From positions 1 through 9,583 of the forward strand of contig DAOTHY010000076.1 of assembly GCA_035447925.1 (NCBI GenBank): a stretch of DNA of 9,583 nucleotides, written 5' to 3'. Below, in pieces: positions 1-6,357 of this stretch. This DNA is from JASUTC01 sp035447925 (lineage in GTDB: Bacteria > Thermotogota > Thermotogae > MWEM01). The notes below the pieces were generated by a model. The model searched no databases. It was not told where the DNA came from and worked only from the letters and a program-made list of their open reading frames with translations. The position numbers and the translations under genes were made by a program. Each line of letters opens with the position of its first letter. The stretch's first letter is position 1.

Positions 1-1
1 T

Positions 2-89
2 TGGCGGAGAGAGTGGGATTTGAACCCACGTAAGGTTACCCTTAACACGCGCTCCAGGCGTGCGCCTTCGACCGCTCGGCCATCTCTCC
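2..89 (-). tRNA. tRNA-Ser (anticodon GGA)
   Basis: On the minus strand the 7-bp acceptor stem GGAGAGA/TCTCTCC closes the molecule, followed by discriminator G and an encoded CCA. The anticodon stem CACGC/GCGTG encloses the loop CTGGAGC, giving anticodon GGA, which reads UCC and UCU. A long variable arm (TAAGG paired with CCTTA) is the class II hallmark of tRNA-Ser. The T-arm is GTGGG-TTCAAAT-CCCAC. The gene is complete at 88 bases including CCA and has its own promoter just upstream, so it need not depend on the protein genes before it. Confidence 0.97.
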
Positions 90-99
90 AACAGATGCG

Positions 100-128
100 A
101 TTATATCACAATGGGCTATTTCGGTCAA
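100..128 (-). promoter_or_regulatory. Sigma-A promoter of tRNA-Ser
   Basis: The minus strand carries TTGACC (123-128), a 17-base spacer and TATAAT (100-105). Only one base differs from the full consensus. The predicted start of transcription is a few bases before the tRNA 5' end at 89. This is the strength and spacing expected for a stable-RNA promoter. Confidence 0.9.
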
Positions 129-171
129 GAATGGTTTAATAAAAGTTATTAAAAGAATCAATAATATGATA

Positions 172-1206
172 TTACTTTTCGACTTGTTGGGTGATCAGAT
201 TTATAATTTGGTCTAAAAAGGCTTTTTCCTGGCTACCAATGACGTTGATTTCAACTTTTTCAACAATTTTTTGACAAACCTGGTAATTGTCTGGAATTTT
301 TCCCAGTATGGATTCAGAATTTGTTGGGTTAACCTGATGATCATGAATAACAATAACGATAACAAAAGGTGAAGTCTTCTCAGGCCCGTTCATTGTTAAA
401 AACATGGCTCGAGCGTCTGAAAATTCGATCATTTCTGTCTTCTGAGCTTGATATTTTTGTAAAACGGGTTCCAACAGTTCTTCAAAATCTTTAAGAAGCT
501 CGTCCTGGTTTATTGGCATGTCGTTGTTTATTGTGCCATCAGTTGCTTGAGATGTTTCATTGGGGATATCTTGATACCAGGACAATTGGTTCAAAAAATC
601 TTCTTTTTTCCCTTGGTTGAGATTGTCATATAACATGACGGTCAGCTTTGACGCAGTTTCTTTTTCCAACCTGATAAACTGCATGCTTTCTTTTAATAAA
701 ATAACACGATAAGTAGCATTTTCCAAATAGCCTAAAAGATAATATGCAGGAATCCCTGAATACTGGATTTCGGTTAATTTGATATCAATGGCTGCATCTT
801 GAATGTCTTCTAAAAAAACATCTTCAAGATCTTTCATCATGTCTTCCATCAAAACCTTTTTTCCATCTAAAATAATGAATCCTTCGTTGGAATAACGATA
901 CCATGTTACTCGATAAGGCATCTTCAGTGAAACGATTTTGTCAGGTCCTTTTCTCATCACATACTCATAACGATACCGGGCCGATTCACCGGTTTCCATC
1001 ATGATTCGGGTACCATTTATACAACTGTTGTCATAAGACTGAAGTAAGTTATTGATGAAAGCTTCCTTATCGAAAGACTCTTCGCTGCTTTGTGAAAGTA
1101 CATCACCTAAATTTTCATTTTCAGTTGTTTCGGCAAATGAAAGCGCACAACAAACAAAAAACATCAACAAAAACCAGATGATTCTCTTTTTCTTCCCAAG
1201 AGGCAT
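172..1206 (-). CDS. Secreted RseB/LolA-like protein of an ECF sigma module
   Basis: The product is about 344 aa and exported. A basic N-terminus (GKKKR) is followed by a hydrophobic stretch and an S-F-A site, predicting signal peptidase I cleavage after about residue 25. No lipobox is seen. Residues of about 45-196 look like the beta-rich MucB/RseB or LolA-type fold: 'RYRYEYVMRKGPDKIVSL', then repeated strands with 'EGFIILDGKK' and 'YRVILLKES'. A linker rich in Asn, Gln and Asp leads to a C-terminal alpha/beta part I do not recognise. I chose the ATG at 1204-1206 because GGTGAT lies just upstream at 1210-1215; the in-frame GTG at 1216-1218 has no ribosome binding site. The gene is last in the sigma/anti-sigma operon. 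By analogy with RseB it may bind the outer part of the anti-sigma factor and tune its release. The fold call rests on pattern and context and is moderate; the function is inferred. Confidence 0.7.
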   Translation of the reverse strand: MPLGKKKRIIWFLLMFFVCCALSFAETTENENLGDVLSQSSEESFDKEAFINNLLQSYDNSCINGTRIMMETGESARYRYEYVMRKGPDKIVSLKMPYRVTWYRYSNEGFIILDGKKVLMEDMMKDLEDVFLEDIQDAAIDIKLTEIQYSGIPAYYLLGYLENATYRVILLKESMQFIRLEKETASKLTVMLYDNLNQGKKEDFLNQLSWYQDIPNETSQATDGTINNDMPINQDELLKDFEELLEPVLQKYQAQKTEMIEFSDARAMFLTMNGPEKTSPFVIVIVIHDHQVNPTNSESILGKIPDNYQVCQKIVEKVEINVIGSQEKAFLDQIINLITQQVEK

Positions 1207-1261
1207 TAAATCACCCACAAGATAATATAAAGATTTTTAAAATCCTAATCCAATCCGTTTA

Positions 1262-1735
1262 TTATTCTTTTTCACTGTCGTTAATGAGGTTAAAGATCTT
1301 TTCAGTCCGGGATTTTACATCTCCCGAAGCATTTTTGATACTAAGATTTAATTCGTTATCAGGGTTCTGGGCAGAATTAAGCATCTCCACACTTTTGTTG
1401 ACGATGGTTTCATAACGCTGGTTGACCCGATTAAAATCCATGAATGTTTTTGAACCAAAGAAACCGATCGTCAATACGGCGAAACCTGCTGCGATTTGGT
1501 AAGGCATATTTTTTCTTCTTTTAATGCGTTTTAAAAACATCTTTTTGCCTTTCTCGCTGCCGCTGTAAGAAGCTCTGATCTTTTGAAAATTCATTACTTC
1601 CTTATAGGAAAGAAAAATCGACCGGCAAGAATCGCATTCCTTCATGTGTTCTCTGAACTCTCTAATTTCCTTCGAGTTCAATTCGTTATCCAAATAACGA
1701 TCCATGAAACTGTCCTTGAAATCCGTACAGTTCAT
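1262..1735 (-). CDS. Anti-sigma factor with zinc-finger (zf-HC2) domain
   Basis: The product is 157 aa. Cys3 and the motif H30-x3-C34-x2-C37 ('EHMKECDSCRS') form the zinc-binding anti-sigma fold that clamps ECF sigma factors in the cytoplasm. A Lys/Arg-rich stretch (residues 62-75) precedes one membrane segment at about 78-97 (IAAGFAVLTIGFFG core). About 60 residues then lie outside the cell, mostly predicted helix. This is the topology of RseA and RsiW. Translation starts at an ATG behind a near-perfect AAGGAGGT site (about 1742-1749), 23 bases after the sigma gene stops, so the two are surely co-transcribed. Its partner is inferred to be the adjacent sigma factor, and its outer part is a plausible docking site for the RseB-like protein encoded next. 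Activation by site-1/site-2 proteolysis is known for relatives, but no protease gene is visible here. Confidence 0.9.
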   Translation of the reverse strand: MNCTDFKDSFMDRYLDNELNSKEIREFREHMKECDSCRSIFLSYKEVMNFQKIRASYSGSEKGKKMFLKRIKRRKNMPYQIAAGFAVLTIGFFGSKTFMDFNRVNQRYETIVNKSVEMLNSAQNPDNELNLSIKNASGDVKSRTEKIFNLINDSEKE

Positions 1736-1758
1736 TCAATTACCTCCTTAAAGCTAAT

Positions 1759-2367
1759 TTAATCCCCAATACCATATTTTTCTAATAAACTCTTTAATCT
1801 CTTTCTGGCATAGTATATCCTGCTTTTTACTGTTCCTAATGGTTTTTCGGTAATCTTACTGATCTCTTCGTAATCCAGTCCCTCAATGTCTCTTAAAGTG
1901 ATAAAAAGGTTGTCTTCCTCTGATAACTCTCCCAAAACAGTCCTGAAATCTTCTATTCTGAACTGCTGTCTGATGTCTGCTTCGATATCAACTTCTGAAG
2001 AAGGTTCCGGGACGCCTCCATTGTCTTCATCTTCAAAATCGGTAAACGTCTCCGACCGCTTCGAATATTTAGCTAAAATATCTTTACATACGTTAACGGT
2101 AATCCGATACAACCAAGTCGAAAAAGCCGAATCGCCTTTAAATCTTTTGATGCTTTTATAAATCCTAAAGAAAACCTCTTGAATAACATCTTCTACATCA
2201 TCAACATTTAAATAAGACCTGGCGATTCCGCCCACCATGTTAGCGTATTTACTGTATAATAACTCATAAGCCCACATCTTCTTCTTTTTAAGAGCCACAA
2301 TGAAATTCTTTTCAGCTTCGAGTATTTCTTGCGGGCTTTTTTCTGTATTTTTTTTATCGGAAAACAC
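1759..2367 (-). CDS. ECF-family RNA polymerase sigma factor
   Basis: The product is 202 aa, typical for ECF sigma factors. Sigma region 2 covers about residues 33-102, with 'DDVEDVIQEVFFRIYKSI' (core-binding helix) and 'FSTWLYRITVNVCKD' (-10 recognition). An acidic linker at about 108-135 is followed by region 4 at about 138-195, with 'LDYEEISKITEKPLGTVKSR' as the helix-turn-helix for the -35. The start is GTG (2365-2367), placed 8 bases after a run of six G (2376-2381). An ATG overlaps it at 2369-2371 but is out of frame and reads only five codons before TAA. The anti-sigma gene follows after 23 bases and an RseB-like gene after that, so this is probably an envelope-stress regulator held at the membrane. 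Its regulon cannot be read from this window; self-activation is suggested by the upstream motif. Confidence 0.95.
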   Translation of the reverse strand: MFSDKKNTEKSPQEILEAEKNFIVALKKKKMWAYELLYSKYANMVGGIARSYLNVDDVEDVIQEVFFRIYKSIKRFKGDSAFSTWLYRITVNVCKDILAKYSKRSETFTDFEDEDNGGVPEPSSEVDIEADIRQQFRIEDFRTVLGELSEEDNLFITLRDIEGLDYEEISKITEKPLGTVKSRIYYARKRLKSLLEKYGIGD

Positions 2368-2391
2368 GCATGTTTCCCCCCTACATAGGTT

Positions 2392-2417
2392 TAGACTAAT
2401 AAAACCTGAAAAAGTTC
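2392..2417 (-). promoter_or_regulatory. Possible ECF-type promoter of the sigma operon
   Basis: In the 53-base gap before the sigma gene the minus strand reads TGAACTTTTT (GAAC at 2414-2417), then 17 bases, then GTCTA (2392-2396). An AAC-containing -35 followed by T-rich sequence, with a GTC- or CGT-type -10 at this spacing, is how many ECF sigma factors mark their own operons. No better sigma-A promoter was found in the gap. The match is short and could be chance. Confidence 0.4.
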
Positions 2418-2420
2418 AAA

Positions 2421-3197
2421 CTATTCGCTAAACCAATTAATAATCTCCTGAGACACCCTTACCTTTTCAATATCATTCACAACGACGTGTGGACTTTTCT
2501 CCAGAATGACATGTTCCTTCTTTTCAGATGAGATGCCCTTTTCGATGATTCTGAGAACTTCTACCGGAACGGTCTGATCTGATTTGGAAACAATGGTGAG
2601 ACAGTCTGAATAGACCCTCGGAAGTCTCCTTTTCGATAATTGTTGCAGTTTCAGCAAATCACTCGCTTTTGTGGGCCAGTCATACGACCAGTATTCATTC
2701 TGAAGTTTTTGTAAATAGTCTTCTTGATATTGTTCGGTTATTTGGCGTTTGATTCTTTTTCTAAACAACCCGATAACAGGGGTCAAGTATATGAATGGAT
2801 TAGAAGCTTTTACTGCCGGTGCCGCTAAGGCAATCTTTTTGGGATTAAAAACAGAAGCAAGCAAAAGAGTTAAAACTCCTCCCATGGAAAGTCCGCAGCA
2901 ATAGACTTCTGAAAAATTTCGTTTTAAATTCAGATAAGAGTCAATAACCTTTCTTAACCATTGATGGTAATTAGAATTTAAAAAATCCGTATGGTTGGTA
3001 CCGTGACCGGGCAATCTTGGAATATACACAGAAAAACCGGCATCATGAAGTCTTTGGCCCAAAAACAACATGTCATGCGGAGATCCTGTATATCCATGTA
3101 TCAAAAGGATACAACGATCGCCGCCGGGGAAATAATGCTCTTGACATTCGGGTGCAATCACTTGCGTGTGATGGTCTATTCTGTCCATCCACATCAT
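2421..3197 (-). CDS. Alpha/beta-hydrolase, carboxylesterase/monoacylglycerol-lipase type
   Basis: The product is 258 aa, close to the Est30/YvaK-like carboxylesterases (about 250 aa). It has the oxyanion-hole motif 'LLIHGYTGSP' (residues 31-40), 'RLPGHG' (61-66), the nucleophile elbow G-L-S104-M-G-G, the acid 'SKSD207' and the histidine 'KSPH237', so the catalytic triad is complete. A charged helical stretch at about 146-190 is probably the lid over the acyl pocket. There is no signal peptide, so it acts in the cytoplasm, most likely on short- or medium-chain esters or monoglycerides; the real substrate is unknown. Its ATG overlaps the stop of the carbonic-anhydrase-like gene by 4 bases (ATGA), which implies coupled translation. 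It is the last gene of the galK operon, 53 bases before the sigma gene. Two adjacent ATG codons make the exact start uncertain by one residue. Confidence 0.9.
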   Translation of the reverse strand: MMWMDRIDHHTQVIAPECQEHYFPGGDRCILLIHGYTGSPHDMLFLGQRLHDAGFSVYIPRLPGHGTNHTDFLNSNYHQWLRKVIDSYLNLKRNFSEVYCCGLSMGGVLTLLLASVFNPKKIALAAPAVKASNPFIYLTPVIGLFRKRIKRQITEQYQEDYLQKLQNEYWSYDWPTKASDLLKLQQLSKRRLPRVYSDCLTIVSKSDQTVPVEVLRIIEKGISSEKKEHVILEKSPHVVVNDIEKVRVSQEIINWFSE

Positions 3198-3706
3198 TGA
3201 TCCTGTTCCTTTCTATGTTCGACAGAGAGGTTCACATAGTAATCAGCATGATTTTGAAGCTGTTCGATTGAATGGGTTAACGTCTTTTTTTCGAGTGATG
3301 GAATCCCAGCATACAGACAGCACCCTTTGCATTGCTGCCCTTCTTTGACTAAAGACCCTGCTGCGATAATGGCTCCGGATTCTACTATGGATTTGTTTAA
3401 AAGTATTGCACTAATTCCAATCAGAACGTAATCTTTCAAAGTACAGCCATGCAGTACGGCGTTGTGACCAACTGTACAATTTTTGCCGACAATGGTAGGA
3501 ACCCCTGTATCCGTATGTATGGTTACATTATCTTGTATATTACTATTTTCACCAACCTTGATGGGAGCCATATCCCCTCTTAAGACAGCTCCATACCATA
3601 TATTGGCACCTTTTTCTATTACCACATCGCCAATAATCGTGGCTGTAGGAGCGATGAAAGTATCTGGGTGTATAGTTGGCTTTTTGCCTTGATAGCTGAT
3701 AATCAT
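3194..3706 (-). CDS. Gamma-class carbonic-anhydrase-like hexapeptide protein
   Basis: The product is 170 aa, the usual length of the YrdA/PaaY/YtoA branch. It is a left-handed beta-helix built from hexapeptide repeats ('ATIIGDVVIEKGANIWYGAVLRGD'-like turns at about 22-45), followed by a C-terminal helix (about 143-168). The three metal histidines of the gamma-carbonic anhydrase fold are present: H64 ('VTIHTD'), H81 ('TVGHN') and H86 ('VLHGC'). The conserved R43, D45, Q58 and D59 are also present. Relatives form trimers and bind Zn or Fe; several have weak or no CO2-hydrating activity, so the reaction is not certain. The usual 'PPGSLxxGxPAK' turn is replaced by a cysteine-rich 'CKGCCLYAGIPSLEK' (residues 126-140). 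Translation starts at an ATG behind AGGAGG (3715-3720), which overlaps the stop codon of the PP-loop gene before it. Confidence 0.9.
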   Translation of the reverse strand: MIISYQGKKPTIHPDTFIAPTATIIGDVVIEKGANIWYGAVLRGDMAPIKVGENSNIQDNVTIHTDTGVPTIVGKNCTVGHNAVLHGCTLKDYVLIGISAILLNKSIVESGAIIAAGSLVKEGQQCKGCCLYAGIPSLEKKTLTHSIEQLQNHADYYVNLSVEHRKEQDQ

Positions 3707-3718
3707 TTTTTTCTCCTC

Positions 3719-4696
3719 CTATATCTGAGCGTATTCGGTTACATGAAACGTATTTAATTTACTGTTTGTACTTTCATACCATTCACAGAAGATATCTTGA
3801 GCGAAGTCTTTTTTTAAGAATCCCTGTTCTATTCTTTCCCTTGCAACTTGATTTCGGTAGATAGAAGGATTTGCCAAAATTTTTAATTTTAAGGGATTTC
3901 TGACAAACAGAACCTGATCAATGGAGGTTATGCCATGAATCCTTTTGATAATTTGATTTATCACCCTATCATCCGGCTTAGGCTTGACATTAATCAGGGC
4001 AATGTTTTTTCCGAGCGGGCCGATAATTTTGACATTCGCTAATGTGGCATCAAAATCGGCACATTTCAAAATGTCTAATAGAATTTCGTTGGATAAGCAA
4101 ACGCTATGTCCATGATATTGAGGGACAATCAGCATTTTCAATAAATGCTTTGCCTTGCACCCCTCACGATATACGGATTCTCCTATTTTAACTCTGGCAT
4201 CTTCTACCTGATAATAGGCTAGTATTTGATGAATGATTTCTTTATCAAGATCCAAAAAAGGGGCATACACGCCATTCATCAGCTTGAATCCGTATTCTCC
4301 CCAACTGTCGGATAAATTAGCCCCTGTTGCTGTCAAAAGTTGATGATCGAACCTGGTGCTTTTCACACCGGCTAGCTTGACTTGTTTGGTACAACGGTTA
4401 CAAGAAGGGCCGTTTCTTAAAATCTTTTCTTGAGTCTCTCGCATTTCCACGAACTGTAATTTACATTCCATATTTGCAGCGGTTTTCAAGACATTTTCCA
4501 ATGTTTTGGAGTAGGTATAAGGTCCGTAAATAACATGAACCAAGCGAATTCGACTGTTTCCCAATGCATCCCTGCAAAGGTATGCCAATGCCGTTGAATC
4601 CATTCCGCCCGAAAAACCAACGAGTAATGGAAAATGATGGACAGTTTCTATTATATCATTTTTGATCTTTTCGATGATCTCCGAGATCGGAACCAT
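3719..4696 (-). CDS. PP-loop ATPase, LarE/TtcA-like, probable sulfur-transfer enzyme
   Basis: The product is about 325 aa from the ATG at 4694-4696. The ATP pyrophosphatase P-loop 'SGGMDS' is at residues 29-34 and 'GANLSD' at 125-130. A Cys pair 'C99-N-R-C102' and a third Cys, C180 ('REGCKAK'), are spaced 78 residues apart. A CxxC plus one distant Cys is the [4Fe-4S]-binding pattern of the TtcA/TtuA thiolation enzymes, and 'NGPSCNRCTK' also recalls the CxxC site of LarE-type sulfur transferases. The C-terminal 100 or so residues I do not recognise. Such proteins adenylate a substrate and insert sulfur; the target here, tRNA or a cofactor, cannot be told. The start was chosen because the frame upstream of this ATG lies inside galK and lacks a ribosome binding site; TAA-C-ATG suggests re-initiation after galK. 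A 350-aa version starting at 4771 is possible but unlikely. Confidence 0.8.
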   Translation of the reverse strand: MVPISEIIEKIKNDIIETVHHFPLLVGFSGGMDSTALAYLCRDALGNSRIRLVHVIYGPYTYSKTLENVLKTAANMECKLQFVEMRETQEKILRNGPSCNRCTKQVKLAGVKSTRFDHQLLTATGANLSDSWGEYGFKLMNGVYAPFLDLDKEIIHQILAYYQVEDARVKIGESVYREGCKAKHLLKMLIVPQYHGHSVCLSNEILLDILKCADFDATLANVKIIGPLGKNIALINVKPKPDDRVINQIIKRIHGITSIDQVLFVRNPLKLKILANPSIYRNQVARERIEQGFLKKDFAQDIFCEWYESTNSKLNTFHVTEYAQI

Positions 4697-4697
4697 G

Positions 4698-5777
4698 TTA
4701 GTCAAAAACAAAAGCGCCTTGAGAAGGGAGCACTTTGTAAACTGAAAACTGCCTGTGATAAAGACTGGCATATTGATGATTCAGTTCATCCAAATGGTCT
4801 GTCGAGAAGTCTTTATGTGCTAAGAATATGAGACTGCCGCCAAATCCTCCTCCCATGATTCTTGCCCCAAGTACCTTTGGTATCTGGATCATGGCTTCCA
4901 CCAAAAAATCAATTTCTTCACAACTACACTCATAATTGTCTCTTAAACTGGCATGTGACAAATTTAACAACTGACCCACTTGATCTTCATCACCCGCCTC
5001 AAGGGCATTTCGACAGGAAAGTACTCGCTGGTTTTCAGATAATACGTGATAACTTCGCTTGAATTCAACTTCATCGAGAAGCTCTTGATACCCCTTCAAT
5101 TCATCCAGATTCAGTTGTCTGAAGGACTCTTTGTCCATTTTCTTTAGGGCGGTTTCACATTGTAACCGTCTTTTATTGTACTCTCCGTCACCAAGTGAAT
5201 GCTTGACCGATGAATTCAAGATGTAAAATTGAGATTGCGCAAGATTGATCGGAACATAGTCATACTCCATGGTCATCGTATCTAAAAAAACAGCCTGATC
5301 TTTTTTTCCCATAACAGAAATAAACTGGTCCATAATGCCGCAATTCACTCCGACAAATTCATTTTCAATTCTTTGAGCCAGTTTATAAACTTCTTCCTGA
5401 TCCAAATGCATGCCTAAATGATGGGAAATAGCCATGACAGAAGCGACTTCAATAGCGGCACTGCTTGACAAACCCGCACCAATGGGAACATCTGACGATA
5501 CTGTAATTTGAAGGGGAGGGATATGTAAATTATAAATCATGGTCAAAAAATAGATGGCACCTTTGACGTAATCAGTCCAATCCTCTGTTTTCCCCATCGA
5601 TTCAACTGCAAAGGCTTTGGTTCCATATCCCTCTGATGTGATTAGATGATAGCGTTCTTTTGAGTCGGATACCTTTACAATTGTTGCCTTGTCTATTGCG
5701 AAGGGCAAAATAAAACCATCATTGTAATCAACATGTTCTCCGATAATATTTACCCTTCCGGGTGCTTGTGCGTTCAA
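4698..5777 (-). CDS. galK: Galactokinase
   Basis: The product is 359 aa and phosphorylates alpha-D-galactose at C1 with ATP, the entry step of the Leloir pathway in the cytoplasm. It carries the galactokinase signature 'GRVNIIGEHVDYNDG' (residues 7-21; E14, H15 and D17 contact the sugar), the GHMP ATP motif 'PIGAGLSSSAA' (98-108), 'CGIMDQ' with the catalytic base D150, and the C-terminal 'ARIMGGGFGGS' (305-315). The N-terminus is short: the signature begins at residue 7 rather than about 35 as in E. coli, similar to the compact Thermotoga-type enzyme. The start is TTG, fixed by AGGAGG seven bases upstream. No galT, galE or transporter is in view, so the galactose pathway must be completed elsewhere. 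It leads an operon with the PP-loop, carbonic-anhydrase-like and hydrolase genes. An N-acetylgalactosamine or related sugar kinase is a less likely alternative. Confidence 0.95.
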   Translation of the reverse strand: MNAQAPGRVNIIGEHVDYNDGFILPFAIDKATIVKVSDSKERYHLITSEGYGTKAFAVESMGKTEDWTDYVKGAIYFLTMIYNLHIPPLQITVSSDVPIGAGLSSSAAIEVASVMAISHHLGMHLDQEEVYKLAQRIENEFVGVNCGIMDQFISVMGKKDQAVFLDTMTMEYDYVPINLAQSQFYILNSSVKHSLGDGEYNKRRLQCETALKKMDKESFRQLNLDELKGYQELLDEVEFKRSYHVLSENQRVLSCRNALEAGDEDQVGQLLNLSHASLRDNYECSCEEIDFLVEAMIQIPKVLGARIMGGGFGGSLIFLAHKDFSTDHLDELNHQYASLYHRQFSVYKVLPSQGAFVFD

Positions 5778-5784
5778 ATAAACA

Positions 5785-5790
5785 CCTCCT
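5785..5790 (-). promoter_or_regulatory. Ribosome binding site fixing the galK TTG start
   Basis: The minus strand reads AGGAGGTGTTTAT before TTG (5775-5777), a 7-base gap and a near-perfect match to the 16S rRNA end. No ATG or GTG in the same frame upstream has a comparable site. Confidence 0.9.
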
Positions 5791-5816
5791 GTATAATGTT
5801 CAACTTATTTTACCAT

Positions 5817-5834
5817 GGATTCTTGGGATTCTTG
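5817..5834 (-). repeat. Perfect 9-bp tandem repeat upstream of galK
   Basis: CAAGAATCC occurs twice head-to-tail on the minus strand in the 88-base gap between the CAP gene and galK, ending about 40 bases before the galK start. Weak -10-like sequence (TAAAAT, minus strand, about 5808-5813) lies just downstream. It could be a regulator site or a chance duplication. Confidence 0.5.
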
Positions 5835-5865
5835 ATGAGGTGATCAGGGGGACCTTAACAAGATT

Positions 5866-6354
5866 TCAAAAAAAGATTTGGCAAAAGTAGAAAATGCCTG
5901 AAGCACCTTGATCAATTCCTATGGCGGTATATTGCCATCGTTTCAACAAGTTATGCCGATGGGAGAAGCTGGAAAGAAACTGCTCAAAAGCCTTTTTTGC
6001 GGGATCTGAACAAACTGGAAAAGAACAACAATTCTCAGCCACGGAGTAAAAACCGAATAACGCTTGATCTGCTATATCAGCCTGTTTATTGAGCGCAAGA
6101 ATTTGATCGGCTCTTTCGTTGAAACCGCTATGTGCGAGGTATTGATCGATGGTGGCTTGTTTACTGGCGTGATCTTGGGCAACAAATGAATAGCGTTGTT
6201 GAAGTTCTTCCAGACCTTTTTCCATCCGATATTGATTCACATAAAGTAAAAACTGGGTTCTCACTTCCTCTAATGTCATCGATTCAAACGGTTGAGCGAA
6301 GGAAATAAAGAACGTTGTTACCATAATCAATAAAATCAGCCAACGAAACATCAT
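5866..6354 (-). CDS. Secreted CAP/SCP-domain protein (YkwD-like)
   Basis: The product is 162 aa. A hydrophobic N-terminus (residues 4-20, ending S-F-A) predicts export with cleavage near residue 20. The rest is one CAP (SCP/PR-1) domain: 'LLYVNQYRMEKGLEEL' (36-51), 'DHASKQATIDQYLAHSGF' with a candidate site histidine at H75, 'VAENCC' with E107, 'SHRHNLL' with H132/H134, and a closing 'GIFYFCQIFF' strand. These are the residues that form the usual CAP cavity. Four cysteines (C109, C110, C115, C158) are unusual for the bacterial YkwD group and could form disulfides. The ATG lies 3 bases after the kinase stop (TGATGGATG), with only a weak ribosome binding site, so translation is probably coupled to the kinase. 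The function of bacterial CAP proteins is largely unknown; an extracellular partner or ligand carrier for the kinase is a guess from context. Confidence 0.85.
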   Translation of the reverse strand: MMFRWLILLIMVTTFFISFAQPFESMTLEEVRTQFLLYVNQYRMEKGLEELQQRYSFVAQDHASKQATIDQYLAHSGFNERADQILALNKQADIADQALFGFYSVAENCCSFPVCSDPAKKAFEQFLSSFSHRHNLLKRWQYTAIGIDQGASGIFYFCQIFF

Positions 6355-6357
6355 CCA

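Noticed and set aside
137..151. TAATAA/TTATTA hairpin after the RseB-like gene
   Set aside because: Six A-T pairs only, without a following T-tract; not a convincing terminator.
1207..1218. GTG start four codons before the chosen RseB-like start
   Set aside because: No ribosome binding site precedes it, and its first codons form the GGTGAT site for the ATG at 1204-1206.
1232..1244. Palindrome GATTTT-T-AAAATC between anti-sigma and RseB-like genes, and a weak TTGGAT/TATATT promoter-like pair
   Set aside because: The palindrome is AT-rich and short, with no T-run to make a terminator, and the -35 matches poorly; chance is enough.
1886..3692. Plus-strand open frames opposite the sigma, hydrolase and carbonic-anhydrase-like genes
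   Set aside because: Each lies fully opposite a gene with clear family motifs and shows none of its own.
4697..4771. N-terminal extension of the PP-loop protein overlapping galK
   Set aside because: The 25 extra residues lie inside the galK frame, have no ribosome binding site, and precede the normal family start; the ATG at 4694-4696 fits better.
5792..5797. TATAAT on the plus strand upstream of galK
   Set aside because: There is no plus-strand gene downstream and no matching -35; it arises from AT-rich sequence beside the galK ribosome binding site.
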